Shown here: one piece after another, positions 23,992 to 33,347 of the stretch
Position numbering within the stretch: position 1 is the stretch's first letter
Layout of the letters: the number at the start of each line of letters is the position of its first letter
From: Thermobifida halotolerans
Lineage (GTDB): Bacteria > Actinomycetota > Actinomycetes > Streptosporangiales > Streptosporangiaceae
Length of the DNA: 64,000 nt
Direction of reading: 5' to 3'
Assembly: GCF_003574835.2 (NCBI RefSeq)
Contig: NZ_CP063196.1
Location: 2,480,001-2,544,000, forward strand
Program-made: the position numbers and the translations under genes
The notes under the pieces: generated by a model
Seen by the model: the letters and a program-made list of their open reading frames with translations, nothing else
What the model was told of the DNA's origin: nothing
Databases searched by the model: none

Positions 23992-25005
23992 TCAGCGGGC
24001 CGTGCGCACCCTGGGGTCGACCAGGGGGTAGAGCAGGTCCACGGCCAGGTTGCACAGGACGACGAAGAACGCGCCGAACAGGGTGACGCCGAGGATGACG
24101 GGCAGGTCGCTCTGCACGATCGCGGTGACCGCGTAGCGTCCGATGCCGTTGAGCGAGTACACCTGCTCGGTCAGCACCGCGCCGCCGAGCACCAGTCCGA
24201 TGTCCAGCCCGAAGATGGTCAGGATCGGGGTCAGGGTGGGGCGCAGTCCGTGTTTGAGGACGACCCGGCTCTCCCTGAGCCCCTTGGCCCGGGCGGTGCG
24301 GATGTAGTCCTCGCCCATCGTCTCCAGCATGCCCGCGCGGGTCTGGCGCGCGTACTGCGCGGCGTGCAGGAAGGCCAGGGTGAGCCAGGGCAGCAGCAGC
24401 CCGGAGGCCCAGGCGAGCGGGTCCTCGGTGAACGGGGTGTACCTGGCGTTGGGGAAGAGGTCCCAGTCGTGCACCAGGAAGGCCAGGGCGAGCTGGCCGG
24501 TGAAGAAGATGGGCAGGGACACCGCGGCCAGGGCCAGTCCCATCGAGATCCGGTCGAAGACGCTTCCCCGCTTGACCGCCGAGACGACGCCCACGGCGAC
24601 GCCGCCGAGGAGCCAGAGGACGGCCGCGCCCAGCCCCAGCGAGAAGGTGACCGGGAGCCGGTCCACGATCGCCGGGAAGACCTCCTGGTAGGTCTGGAAG
24701 GAGTAGCCGAAGCAGGGCGCGGAGCACTGCACGACGTCGTTGCCGAAGGTGTACTCGGCTCCGACGACGATGCCCTTGACGAACTCCCAGAACTGCAGGA
24801 CCAGGGGCTGGTCCAGGTTGAGCCGGTCGATCGTGGCCTGGATCGCCGCCTCGGTGGGGGCCCTGCCCACGTACATGGTGGCCAACTGCTCGGTGGTCCG
24901 CCCGGCCAGCCTCGGGACCACGTAGAAGATGACGAAGGTCATCAGGGTCACCACGAGGAGCAGGACCACGCTCGCGCCCAGGCGCCGAAGGATGTATTTC
25001 AGCAT
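23992..25005 (-). CDS. Peptide ABC transporter permease (DppB type)
   Basis: A 337-aa permease. It has the DppB hallmark N-terminus MLKYILRRLGASVVLLLVVT, then a periplasmic loop of about 100 residues and five further membrane helices. The coupling motif region GEDYIRTARAKGLRESRV is about residues 232-249. It forms the channel with the DppC-type permease. A Cys pair in the outer loop (QCSAPCFG) could form a disulfide; this is my observation only. It is third in the operon, 90 bp after the binding-protein gene. Confidence 0.93.
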   Translation of the reverse strand: MLKYILRRLGASVVLLLVVTLMTFVIFYVVPRLAGRTTEQLATMYVGRAPTEAAIQATIDRLNLDQPLVLQFWEFVKGIVVGAEYTFGNDVVQCSAPCFGYSFQTYQEVFPAIVDRLPVTFSLGLGAAVLWLLGGVAVGVVSAVKRGSVFDRISMGLALAAVSLPIFFTGQLALAFLVHDWDLFPNARYTPFTEDPLAWASGLLLPWLTLAFLHAAQYARQTRAGMLETMGEDYIRTARAKGLRESRVVLKHGLRPTLTPILTIFGLDIGLVLGGAVLTEQVYSLNGIGRYAVTAIVQSDLPVILGVTLFGAFFVVLCNLAVDLLYPLVDPRVRTAR

Positions 25006-25095
25006 CGCGGTCGGCGTCGGGGCCGGACGGGTGCTGTGGGTCCCGTCCGGCCCCGCGCCTTCACCTGCCTTCCCGCAACTGGTCGAAGGTGGCGT

Positions 25096-26859
25096 CTACT
25101 CGGTGTCGGTGGTGCCGAGGGTCATGTAGTCGTACATGTGCCAGCTCGGGTTGAAGTAGACGTTGGTCAGGTTGTCCGGCCGGTAGAGGACCGACTTCTG
25201 GAAGACGCCCGGCAGGATGGCGGCGTTCTCCATGACCAGCCGGTCGATCTCGGCGTAGATCTCCGCCTGCTCCTCGGGGTCCTCCACCCGGACGACCTCG
25301 TCGAACAGCGCGTTGACCTCGGGGTCGTCCAGCTCGGAGATGTTGGAGTTGCCCGCGTCCTTGATGGCGTCGCCGTCGAGGATGGAGCTCATGTAGCCGT
25401 AGCCGGAGGGCCAGTCCGCCATCCAGCCGTAGTAGTTGAGTCCCAGTTCGTTCTCGGCGACGAAGTCGGGGGAGCCGGCCTGGGTGTTGGTGAAGGTGTC
25501 GGACGGGAAGCCCTTGATCTCGGCCCGGATCCCGGCCTCGGCCAGGCTCTGCTGGACCGCCTCGACCGCGTCGACCTCGGCGGGGCGGTCGGAGCGCACG
25601 CCGATGTTGACGTCGAAGCCGTCGGGGTGGCCGCACTCCTCCAGCTTCTCCTGCGCCTTGTCCAGGCTGGCCTCGCCGGAGGCGGCCTCGTAGGGGTCGA
25701 GGGAGGAGTCGGCGCCGGGGATGCCCGGGGGCAGCACCTGGGTGGCGATGTCGCCGCCCAGTTCGCCGCCGTAGGCGCGCTGGATGCCCTCGCGGCCGAC
25801 CGCGTACTGGATGGCCTGGCGGCAGGCGAGGTCGTCCAGCGGCTCGACCTTGGTGTTGACGGCGATGTAGAAGTGCGCGCCGGTGGTCGGGTTGTCGAGG
25901 TTGTCGCGGGCGTCCTCGTCGCTGACCAGCTGGCCCTTCATCGCCGGGCCCAGGCCGGTGCCGGCCAGGTCGACGTCGAGTTCACCGTTGACGAGGCGCT
26001 GGTCGATCTCGTTCTGGTCGACGCCCTCCTCGACGGTGATGCGGTCGGGCAGCGCGGTGCGCACGGGGTCGCTCTCGGCGTCCCACTCCTCGTTGCGGAC
26101 CAGGACGAGGCCGTCGCCGGGGGTGTAGTCGTCCTCGAACCGGTACGGGCCGGAGGAGACGACGCGGGTCTGGTACTGCTCGCCCCTGTCGGCCTCGGCG
26201 GGGACCGGGGCGGTCTGCGGCTGGCCCAGGACGTAGGGGAAGTCCGCGAACGGCTCCTTGAGGTGGAAGACCAGGGTGTGGTCGTCGGGGGTCTCGACGG
26301 CGTCGAAGCCCTCCAGCGGGTCGCCGTCGCGGCCGTAGGGGCCCTCGTAGTCGTCGGCGTCCAGCAACTGCTGGAAGTACTTGGGGCCGTTGGGCAGCGC
26401 CTGGTCGCCGAAGTTGCTGCGCGCGATGGCGTACTTGATGTCCTCGGCGACGATCTCGGTGCCGTCCTCGTACCTGAGGCCCTCCTTGAGCCTGACGGTC
26501 CACTCGGTGCCGTCGTCGCTGACCTCGGGCAGGTCCGCGGCCAGGTCGGCGACCAGCTCGCTGGACTCCTCGCCGGGGACCGGGGAGTAGGTCAGCAGGG
26601 TGCGGGCGTAGTAGCGGCTGAAGTTCCAGACGTAGCCGTAGTAGGTGTTGCCCGGGTCGGTGCTCTCCATGTTGGCGGAGATGGCGTAGCGCAGGGTGCC
26701 GCCGGTGGCGTCGGAGGGGTTGACGACCTCGGTGCTGCCCTGGTCGAAGGACGCACCGCTGCCGCCGCCCCCTCCGGTCCCGTCATCGCCTCCGCAGGCG
26801 CTGAGCAGGAGGGTGGCCGCCGCGCCGAACGCGACGAATCCCATGACACGTCTCTTCAC
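25096..26859 (-). CDS. Peptide ABC transporter substrate-binding lipoprotein
   Basis: A 587-aa extracellular family-5 solute-binding protein. The lipoprotein signal ends in the lipobox LLSAC (Cys21), followed by a Gly-rich linker. The mature part carries family features such as GGTLRYAISANMESTDPGN, YEDGTEIVAEDIKYAI and SSGPYRFEDDYTPGDGLVLVRN. It delivers peptides, or possibly oligosaccharides, to the permeases; the ligand cannot be read from sequence. The GTG start has AAGGGAA four bases upstream. Unusually it is the second rather than the first gene of the operon, after dppC. Confidence 0.93.
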   Translation of the reverse strand: MKRRVMGFVAFGAAATLLLSACGGDDGTGGGGGSGASFDQGSTEVVNPSDATGGTLRYAISANMESTDPGNTYYGYVWNFSRYYARTLLTYSPVPGEESSELVADLAADLPEVSDDGTEWTVRLKEGLRYEDGTEIVAEDIKYAIARSNFGDQALPNGPKYFQQLLDADDYEGPYGRDGDPLEGFDAVETPDDHTLVFHLKEPFADFPYVLGQPQTAPVPAEADRGEQYQTRVVSSGPYRFEDDYTPGDGLVLVRNEEWDAESDPVRTALPDRITVEEGVDQNEIDQRLVNGELDVDLAGTGLGPAMKGQLVSDEDARDNLDNPTTGAHFYIAVNTKVEPLDDLACRQAIQYAVGREGIQRAYGGELGGDIATQVLPPGIPGADSSLDPYEAASGEASLDKAQEKLEECGHPDGFDVNIGVRSDRPAEVDAVEAVQQSLAEAGIRAEIKGFPSDTFTNTQAGSPDFVAENELGLNYYGWMADWPSGYGYMSSILDGDAIKDAGNSNISELDDPEVNALFDEVVRVEDPEEQAEIYAEIDRLVMENAAILPGVFQKSVLYRPDNLTNVYFNPSWHMYDYMTLGTTDTE

Positions 26860-26932
26860 TGGGTTCCCTTTCTCATTACGGGTGGCGGCGGAGCCGCCGT
26901 GCGGGTGCGCGTGGTCGCCGGGGCGGCGCGCG

Positions 26933-27958
26933 TCAGTCGGAGGAGCGTGGGTCGAAGGCGTCGCGCAGTCCGTCGCCGAAGAGGTTGAAGGCGAGCACCG
27001 TGACGAAGATCGCGAGGCCGGGGATGATCACGAAGTGCGGCGCGACCGTGTAGTAGTCCAGTGACTCGGAGAGCATCCCGCCCCAGGTGGGGGTGGGCGG
27101 GTTGATGCCGACCCCGAGGAAGGACAGGGCCGCCTCGAAGAGGATGTTGGTGGGGATCAGCAGTGTCGCGTAGACCAGGATCGGCGCCACCAGGTTGGGC
27201 AGGATCTCGCGGAACAGGATGTGGCCGGTGCCCGCTCCCACGCTGCGCGCGGCCTCGACGAACTCGCGTTCGCGGAGCGTGAGGGTCTGTCCCCGCACGA
27301 TCCGGCCGATGTAGGGCCAGCTGAAGAAGCCGATGATGAACACCAGCACGGCCACGCGCAGGGAGTTGTCGTTCAGGCCGAACGCGTTGTCGGGGACCAC
27401 CCCGGTCAGCGCGATCGCGAACAGCAGCAGCGGGAAGGCCAGGAAGATGTCCATCGTGCGGCTGATGACGGTGTCGATCCAGCCGCCGAAGTAGCCGGCG
27501 ACGATGCCGAGGACCGTGCCGATGAGGACGCACAGCAGGGTGGCCAGGAAGGCCACCAGCAGCGAGATGCGCGCGCCGTAGACGATCCGGCTGAACAGGT
27601 CCCGCCCGTTGACCGGTTCCAGGCCCAGCGGGTGCTCGGCGCTCATGCCGCCGGTCGGGTCGATGCCGCTCCACGGGTCGTCGGGGTCCTTGAGGACGCC
27701 CTGGGTGGCCGGATCGATGAGGTCGTAGTGGAACTGGTTGGGCGGGTGGCCGAACCACTGCGTCAGCAGCGGGGCGAAGACGGCGACCAGGATCAGCAGG
27801 GCGACGAAGACTCCTCCGCCCAGGGCGACCGGGTCCCTGCGCAGCCGCCGCCAGGCGATCTGGGTGAGGGAGCGGCTCGCGGTGTCGCGGGTCCCCTGGG
27901 TGACCGCCTCGGGTTCGGCATGCTGTGTCGACCCGGGCGTGTCCAAAGGCGCGGTCAT
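26933..27958 (-). CDS. Peptide ABC transporter permease (DppC type)
   Basis: A 341-aa permease and the first gene of the peptide-import operon. After a cytosolic N-terminus and a first helix (about 46-66) comes a large outer loop with the NGRDLFSRIVYGARISL motif. The remaining helices and the EAA loop REREFVEAARSVGAGTGHILFREILPN follow. The ATG at 27958 has GGGGGAG seven bases upstream. The operon leader of more than 250 bp holds two palindromes that may be operators. Confidence 0.92.
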   Translation of the reverse strand: MTAPLDTPGSTQHAEPEAVTQGTRDTASRSLTQIAWRRLRRDPVALGGGVFVALLILVAVFAPLLTQWFGHPPNQFHYDLIDPATQGVLKDPDDPWSGIDPTGGMSAEHPLGLEPVNGRDLFSRIVYGARISLLVAFLATLLCVLIGTVLGIVAGYFGGWIDTVISRTMDIFLAFPLLLFAIALTGVVPDNAFGLNDNSLRVAVLVFIIGFFSWPYIGRIVRGQTLTLREREFVEAARSVGAGTGHILFREILPNLVAPILVYATLLIPTNILFEAALSFLGVGINPPTPTWGGMLSESLDYYTVAPHFVIIPGLAIFVTVLAFNLFGDGLRDAFDPRSSD

Positions 27959-28165
27959 GCCACCACTCCCCCGTTCCTCGCGCTTGTGGCTGCGACTTCG
28001 GCCGGACGGTTCGTCCGGTGCCGCGGTCGGACCGGAACCGCGGTGCGGTTCGCGTCCGTTCCCCGGTTCCGTCGACCAGATCAGGAAGTTCTGACGCAAC
28101 CGGGAATCTGCGTGCGCCTGGTGACGCACTTCGCTAAAAATACTCCCCAGTAACTGGCAAATCGT

Positions 28166-28181
28166 CCAATTCTGGAATTGG
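28166..28181 (-). promoter_or_regulatory. Palindromic operator candidate 1 upstream of peptide ABC operon
   Basis: CCAATTC-TG-GAATTGG is a perfect 7-2-7 inverted repeat in the AT-rich leader, about 208 bp before the DppC-type start. On the operon strand its right arm includes a -35-like TTGGAC. The regulator is unknown. Confidence 0.5.
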
Positions 28182-28245
28182 TACCACAATCGTGATCCGA
28201 GCACTACCCATCCGTCACCCATCATTGATGTTACAGAAAGTGTTA

Positions 28246-28259
28246 TTAAGTTCACTTAA
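28246..28259 (-). promoter_or_regulatory. Palindromic operator candidate 2 upstream of peptide ABC operon
   Basis: TTAAGT-TC-ACTTAA is a perfect 6-2-6 inverted repeat. On the operon strand a TTGACT, a possible -35 box, lies directly upstream of it. It has the same two-base spacer as the palindrome at 28166, about 80 bp away. Confidence 0.5.
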
Positions 28260-28337
28260 AGTCAATAATCGGTGGCGGAGCGGGGTCCTCCGGGGAGGCG
28301 GACCGGGGCGAGCCGCTCCGGGAGGGCGGCAAAGCGG

Positions 28338-28380
28338 CCGTCGCGCGCCACGGGGCTCGGCGACCCGTGGCGCGCGACGG
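28338..28380. terminator. Perfect 17-bp hairpin
   Basis: 17 bases (28338-28354) pair perfectly with 28364-28380 around a nine-base loop. There is no T tract. It may insulate the peptide ABC promoter from the upstream membrane-protein gene. Confidence 0.5.
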
Positions 28381-28453
28381 CGGGGGCGCGGCGGCCGGTG
28401 GCCCACACCCCGGGGAGCCCCTCCTCCCCCGGCTTCCGGCGCCCCACACGAAA

Positions 28454-28483
28454 CTCCGCCCGTCCCCTGCGGGACGGGCGGAG
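28454..28483 (-). terminator. Terminator after small membrane protein gene
   Basis: A perfect 13-bp stem (28454-28466 with 28471-28483) with a CTGC loop lies 36 bp beyond the stop of the minus-strand membrane protein gene. Confidence 0.7.
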
Positions 28484-28518
28484 CGCGTTGTCGGACGGAG
28501 CGGGGCGGGCCGCGGCGG

Positions 28519-28986
28519 TCAGCCGATCCCGCGCCTGCGCAGCAGTTCCTCGATCTCGGCGAAGTCGTCGTCGGCACCCGCCGGTGCCTTCTTCTGCCCG
28601 GCGCCCTCCCCCACGGCGGGCGCGGCCCGGCGGTCCGCCGCGGCCCCGGGCTCGGTGGCGGAGGACTTGGCGGACCTGCCTGCGCGCCTCCGCATCAGGC
28701 GGCCGGTGATCCACAGCACCACCGCGAGACCGGCCACCGCCACCCCGGCCCAGGCGAGGGGGTCGAGCACCAGTCCGACGAAGAACCGCACCAACTGGGC
28801 GACCAGCGACGCCAGGATCTCGATGAGTCCGATGAGACCGAACGCCAGCGGCAGCAGCGACCACGCCACGGCGCGCAGCCCCGCGGAGGCGCCCCGGCGA
28901 CGCCACACCACCCACGAGACGATCAGCCCCACCACGGTGAGTGCGGCGCCCAGCAGCAGACCTTCGAACGGCATCTGTGTCGGCAT
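28519..28986 (-). CDS. Conserved membrane protein of unknown function
   Basis: A 155-aa protein with three membrane helices (about 8-28, 39-62 and 69-92). A basic stretch RLMRRRAGR comes next, then a disordered charged tail ending FAEIEELLRRRGIG. I do not recognise a function. The ATG at 28986 is preceded only by GGGA; an ATG four codons later is possible. It has its own terminator downstream and lies 92 bp beyond the stop of the HAD hydrolase gene, so read-through from it is possible. Confidence 0.7.
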   Translation of the reverse strand: MPTQMPFEGLLLGAALTVVGLIVSWVVWRRRGASAGLRAVAWSLLPLAFGLIGLIEILASLVAQLVRFFVGLVLDPLAWAGVAVAGLAVVLWITGRLMRRRAGRSAKSSATEPGAAADRRAAPAVGEGAGQKKAPAGADDDFAEIEELLRRRGIG

Positions 28987-29078
28987 GGTCCCAGTCTCAC
29001 TCCGCGATCGGTGTTCCCACATCGGGTTTCTCCCCTAGTGGAGGCTCCCTATGCGGACTTTCCGCCGGTTTCGGGGAT

Positions 29079-29738
29079 TCAGGACCGGGCCGCGCGGCGC
29101 AGCCAGGCCGCGTCGACGGCCTCCAGGGAGGGCACCACGTGCCGCCGCTCGGCCGCGGGGATGGGCACCAGGTGGGGCACCGCGACCACGACACACCCCG
29201 CCGCCTGCGCCGAGGCCACCCCCGTGGGGGAGTCCTCCACCGCCACGCAGTGGCGCGGATCGACGCCCAGCAGCCGCGCGGCCTTGAGGTAGGGCTCGGG
29301 ATGCGGCTTGTTGCGGGACACCTCGTCCCCGGCGACCGAGACGGTGAAGCAGTGGTCGCCCACACAGCGCAGCGAGGCGGCCACCATCGACCGGTAGGTC
29401 GAGGTGACCAGCGCCATGGGCACGCCCTCCGCGTCCAACTCGGCGAGCAGCTCCTTGGCGCCGGGCCGCACCGGAGCGCCCTCGGCCAGCCGCCGCTCCA
29501 TGGCCGCGTACAGCATGGCGACGATCTCGGTCTCGGAGGTGCGCGCCCCCGTGCACCCGGCGATGTGGGAGGCCACCATCGGCGCGGAGCCGCCGAGGCA
29601 GTGCCGCTGGTCCTCGGCGGTCCACTCGTGGCCGAACGCCGCCGCGACCTCCGCCTCGCTGGCCGCCCACATCTGCTCGGTGTCGATCAGCGTGCCGTCC
29701 ATGTCGAACAGGACGGCCTGCGGGGTCTCAGCGGCCAT
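29079..29738 (-). CDS. HAD-superfamily hydrolase (beta-phosphoglucomutase/phosphatase type)
   Basis: A 219-aa HAD-IA phosphatase. Motif I is VLFDMDGTLID (nucleophile Asp12, acid Asp14), motif II is the Thr of ALVTST, motif III is the Lys in SRNKPHPEPYL and motif IV is VAVEDSPTGVASA. The small alpha-helical cap between motifs I and II suits sugar-phosphate or 2-phosphoglycolate-like substrates; the true one is unknown. The gene follows metH on the same strand after about 140 bp, so it might be co-transcribed. Confidence 0.9.
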   Translation of the reverse strand: MAAETPQAVLFDMDGTLIDTEQMWAASEAEVAAAFGHEWTAEDQRHCLGGSAPMVASHIAGCTGARTSETEIVAMLYAAMERRLAEGAPVRPGAKELLAELDAEGVPMALVTSTYRSMVAASLRCVGDHCFTVSVAGDEVSRNKPHPEPYLKAARLLGVDPRHCVAVEDSPTGVASAQAAGCVVVAVPHLVPIPAAERRHVVPSLEAVDAAWLRRAARS

Positions 29739-29879
29739 AGGACACCTCCGTGGACGCCTCCGCCCCCCGGCTCAGGGGAGGAGGCGGACTCGTGCGGACA
29801 GGACGGAAGGGGCGGTCTGCGGCACGTCACCCCCGGCGGACGGCCGCCGGGCCCCGCCCAGCCGGCGGGGAGAACACCG

Positions 29880-32800
29880 TCAGACGTTGAAGTATTTCGC
29901 CTCCGGGTGATGAACGACGATCGCGTCGGTGGACTGCTCGGGAACAAGTTGGAACTCCTCGGACAACGTCACGCCGACGCGCTCGGGACGCAGCAGCTCC
30001 ACGATCTTGGCGCGGTCCTCCAGGTCGGGGCAGGCCCCGTAGCCCAGGGAGAACCGCGCGCCCCGGTAGCCCAGCCTGAAGAAGGCGTCCAGGTCGGCGG
30101 GGTCCTCACCGGCGTAGCCGAGCTCGGCGCGCACCCGGGTGTGCCAGTACTCCGCGAGCGCCTCGGTGAGCTGCACCGACAGTCCGTGCAGCTCCAGGTA
30201 GTCGCGGTAGGCGTTCTTCTCGAACAGCTCGGCGGTGGCCCGGCTGATCGCCGACCCGACGGTGACCACCTGGAAGGCCACCGTGTCGAGCTCCCCGGAC
30301 TCCTTGGGGCGGAAGAAGTCGGCCAGGCACAGGTGCCGGTCGCGGCGCTGCCTCGGGAAGGTGAACCGGGTGCGTTCGGCTCCGTCGTCGTCCAGGACCA
30401 CCAGGTCGTCGCCCTCGCTGTAGCAGCGGTAGTAGCCGTAGACGACCGCCGCCTCCAGCAGCCCCTCGGTCTGGATGCGGTCCAGCCACATGCGCAGCCG
30501 CGGCCGCCCCTCGGTCTCGACCAGCTCCTCGTAGCCGGGGCCGTCGCCGCGCGAGCCCTTCAGCCCCCACTGGCCCATGAAGGTGGCGCGTTCGTCGAGG
30601 AAGGCCGCGTAGTCGGCCAGCGGGACGCCCTTGCTGATGCGGTCGCCCCAGAACGGCGGCGTGGGGACCGGGTTGTCGGTGGCCACGTCGCTGCGCGCGG
30701 GCATCTGCTCGGGCTCGGTGACGGCGAGCTTCGCCCCGCTGACCCGGCGGCGCCGCAGCGGCGGCAGTTCGGCGCCCTCCACGCCGCGCTTGACGGCCAT
30801 GACGGCGTCCATCAGCCGCAGCCCCTCGAAGGCGTCGCGGGCGTAGCGCACCTCGCCCTTGAAGATCTCGGCCAGGTCCTGTTCCACGTAGGAGCGGGTC
30901 AGCGCCGCCCCGCCCAGCAGCACCGGGTAGCGCTCGGCGATCCCGCGGGCGTTCATCTCCTCCAGGTTCTCCCGCATGACCACCGTGGACTTCACCAGCA
31001 GACCGGACATGCCGATGACGTCGGCGCGGTGCTCCTCGGCGGCGTCCAGGATCGCCGAGACGGGCTGCTTGATGCCCAGGTTGACGACCTCGTAGCCGTT
31101 GTTGGACAGGATGATGTCGACGAGGTTCTTGCCGATGTCGTGCACGTCGCCCTTGACGGTGGCCAGCACGATGCGGCCCTTGCCCTCGTCGCCCTCGACC
31201 CTGTCCATGTGCGGTTCCAGGTAGGCCACGGCGGCCTTCATCACCTCGGCCGACTTCAGCACGAACGGCAGCTGCATCTGCCCGGACCCGAACAGCTCGC
31301 CGACGGTCTTCATGCCCGCCAGCAGCGTGTCGTTGACGATGTCGAGCGCGGGGCGCTGGGCCAGCGCCTCGTCGAGGTCGGCCTCCATCCCGGCCATCTC
31401 GCCGTCGACGATGCGCCGCTCCAGGCGCTCCCACAGCGGCAGCGCGGCCAGCTCCTCGGCCCGGGAGGCGCGCAGCTGCTGGGCGTCGACGCCCTCGAAC
31501 AGCTCCAGGAACCGCTGCAGCGGGTCGTAGTCGCCGGTGCGGCGGTCGTAGACCATGTCGAGGGCCACCCGCCGCTGCTCCTCGGGGATGCGGTTCATCG
31601 GCAGGATCTTGGAGGCGTGCACGATCGCGGCGTCCAGCCCGGCCTGGACGCACTCGTGCAGGAACACCGAGTTGAGCACCATGCGCGCGGCCGGGTTGAG
31701 CCCGAAGGAGACGTTGGAGACGCCCAGCACGGTCTGCACGTCGGGGTGGCGCCGCTTCAGCTCGCGGATGGCCTCCACGGTCTCCAGGGCGTCGCGGTAG
31801 GACTCCTCCTGGCCGGTGGCGATGGTGAAGGTCAGGCAGTCGACGAGGATGTCGGACTCGCGGATGCCGTACTCGCCGGTGAGCTGGGCGATGATCCGCT
31901 CGGCGACCTCGACCTTCTTGGCCGCGGTGCGCGCCTGCCCCTCCTCGTCGATGGTCAGCGCGATCAGGGCGGCGCCGTGCTCGGCGGCCAGCGAGGCGAC
32001 CCTGGCGAAGCGGGAGTCGGGGCCGTCGCCGTCCTCGTAGTTGACGGAGTTGAGGACCGCGCGTCCGCCGATCATCTCCAGCCCGGCCTCCAGTACGGCG
32101 ACCTCGGTGGAGTCGAGCACCAGGGGCAGGGTGGAGGCGGTGGCCAGCCGGGAGGCCAGCTCCCGCATGTCGCGCACCCCGTCGCGGCCGACGTAGTCGA
32201 CGCACAGGTCGAGCATGTGCGCGCCGTCGCGGATCTGGTCGCGGGCGATCTCGACGCAGTCGTCGTAGCGTTCGTCGAGCATGGCCTCGCGGAACGCCTT
32301 GGAGCCGTTGGCGTTGGTGCGTTCGCCGATGGCCAGGTAGCTGGTGTCCTGCCGGAACGGCACGCTCTGGTAGACGGAGGCCGCCGCGGGCTCGGCGAGC
32401 GGCCTGCGTTCGACGACGCCGCGGCCCCGCACCCGCTCGACCACCTGCCTGAGGTGCTCGGGCGTGGTGCCGCAGCAGCCGCCCACCAGGGACAGGCCGA
32501 ACTCGCGGACGAAGGTGTCGTGGGCGTCGGCCAACTCGTGCGGCCGCAGCGGGTAGACGGCCCCGTCCGCGCCCAGCTCGGGCAGGCCCGCGTTGGGCAT
32601 GCAGGTGATCGGGACCCGGGAGTGGTGGGCGAGGTAGCGCAGGTGCTCGCTCATCTCGGCCGGTCCGGTGGCGCAGTTCAGGCCGATCGCGTCGACGCCC
32701 AGCGGCTCCAGGGCGGTGAGCGCGGCGCCGATCTCGGAGCCCACCAGCATCGTGCCGGTGGTCTCGATGGTGACCTGGACGATGACCGGGGTGTCGGTTC

Positions 32801-33347
32801 CCGCGGCGCGGCGGGCGCGCCGCGCGCCGACCACGGCGGCCTTGGTCTGCAGCAGGTCCTGGCAGGTCTCGACGAGGATCGCGTCGGCCCCGCCGTCGAT
32901 GAGCCCGCGCGCGCACTGCTCGTAGTGGTCGCGCAGCAGGGCGTAGGGGGCGTGCCCGAGCGTGGGCAGCTTCGTGCCGGGACCGACCGACCCGAGGACG
33001 TAGCGGGCCTGGTCGGCCGTGCTGTGGGCGTCGGCGGCCTCGCGGGCCAGCCGCGCCCCGGCCTCGGCGAGCTCGTAGGTGCGGTCGGTGATGCCGTACT
33101 CGCCGAGGTTGCCGAAGTTCGCGCCGAAGGTGTTGGTCTCCACGCAGTCGACGCCCACCCGCAGGTACGCCTCGTGGATCGACCGCACCACGTCGGGTCG
33201 GGTGATGTTGAGGATCTCGTTGCATCCCTCATGGCCCTGGAAGTCGTCCAGGCTCAGGTCGTGCGCCTGGAGCATGGTGCCCATCCCCCCGTCGGCGACG
33301 ATGACGCGGGAACCGAGGGCCTCACGGAAGGAGAGTCGAGTGCTCAT
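29880..33347 (-). CDS. metH: Cobalamin-dependent methionine synthase
   Basis: Transfers a methyl group from methyltetrahydrofolate via cobalamin to homocysteine, making methionine. The 1155-aa product contains all four modules in order. The homocysteine domain (1-320) has zinc cysteines in GLNCATGP and GGCCGTTPEH. The folate domain (about 350-610) begins at AIGERTNANGS. The cobalamin cap and binding domain (about 640-870) has the DVHDIGKN His ligand motif. The C-terminal SAM-dependent reactivation domain contains RFSLGYGACPDLEDR. The ATG at 33347 follows an AAAGG with short spacing. I found no clear cobalamin riboswitch upstream. Confidence 0.97.
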   Translation of the reverse strand: MSTRLSFREALGSRVIVADGGMGTMLQAHDLSLDDFQGHEGCNEILNITRPDVVRSIHEAYLRVGVDCVETNTFGANFGNLGEYGITDRTYELAEAGARLAREAADAHSTADQARYVLGSVGPGTKLPTLGHAPYALLRDHYEQCARGLIDGGADAILVETCQDLLQTKAAVVGARRARRAAGTDTPVIVQVTIETTGTMLVGSEIGAALTALEPLGVDAIGLNCATGPAEMSEHLRYLAHHSRVPITCMPNAGLPELGADGAVYPLRPHELADAHDTFVREFGLSLVGGCCGTTPEHLRQVVERVRGRGVVERRPLAEPAAASVYQSVPFRQDTSYLAIGERTNANGSKAFREAMLDERYDDCVEIARDQIRDGAHMLDLCVDYVGRDGVRDMRELASRLATASTLPLVLDSTEVAVLEAGLEMIGGRAVLNSVNYEDGDGPDSRFARVASLAAEHGAALIALTIDEEGQARTAAKKVEVAERIIAQLTGEYGIRESDILVDCLTFTIATGQEESYRDALETVEAIRELKRRHPDVQTVLGVSNVSFGLNPAARMVLNSVFLHECVQAGLDAAIVHASKILPMNRIPEEQRRVALDMVYDRRTGDYDPLQRFLELFEGVDAQQLRASRAEELAALPLWERLERRIVDGEMAGMEADLDEALAQRPALDIVNDTLLAGMKTVGELFGSGQMQLPFVLKSAEVMKAAVAYLEPHMDRVEGDEGKGRIVLATVKGDVHDIGKNLVDIILSNNGYEVVNLGIKQPVSAILDAAEEHRADVIGMSGLLVKSTVVMRENLEEMNARGIAERYPVLLGGAALTRSYVEQDLAEIFKGEVRYARDAFEGLRLMDAVMAVKRGVEGAELPPLRRRRVSGAKLAVTEPEQMPARSDVATDNPVPTPPFWGDRISKGVPLADYAAFLDERATFMGQWGLKGSRGDGPGYEELVETEGRPRLRMWLDRIQTEGLLEAAVVYGYYRCYSEGDDLVVLDDDGAERTRFTFPRQRRDRHLCLADFFRPKESGELDTVAFQVVTVGSAISRATAELFEKNAYRDYLELHGLSVQLTEALAEYWHTRVRAELGYAGEDPADLDAFFRLGYRGARFSLGYGACPDLEDRAKIVELLRPERVGVTLSEEFQLVPEQSTDAIVVHHPEAKYFNV

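Larger units (their letters stand above)
27959..28518. other. Intergenic region upstream of the peptide ABC operon
   Basis: No gene is supported. From about 28120 to 28265 the sequence is much AT-richer than its surroundings and carries two perfect palindromes, the likely control region of the operon. From 28265 to 28500 it is GC-rich and holds two strong hairpins. Confidence 0.6.
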
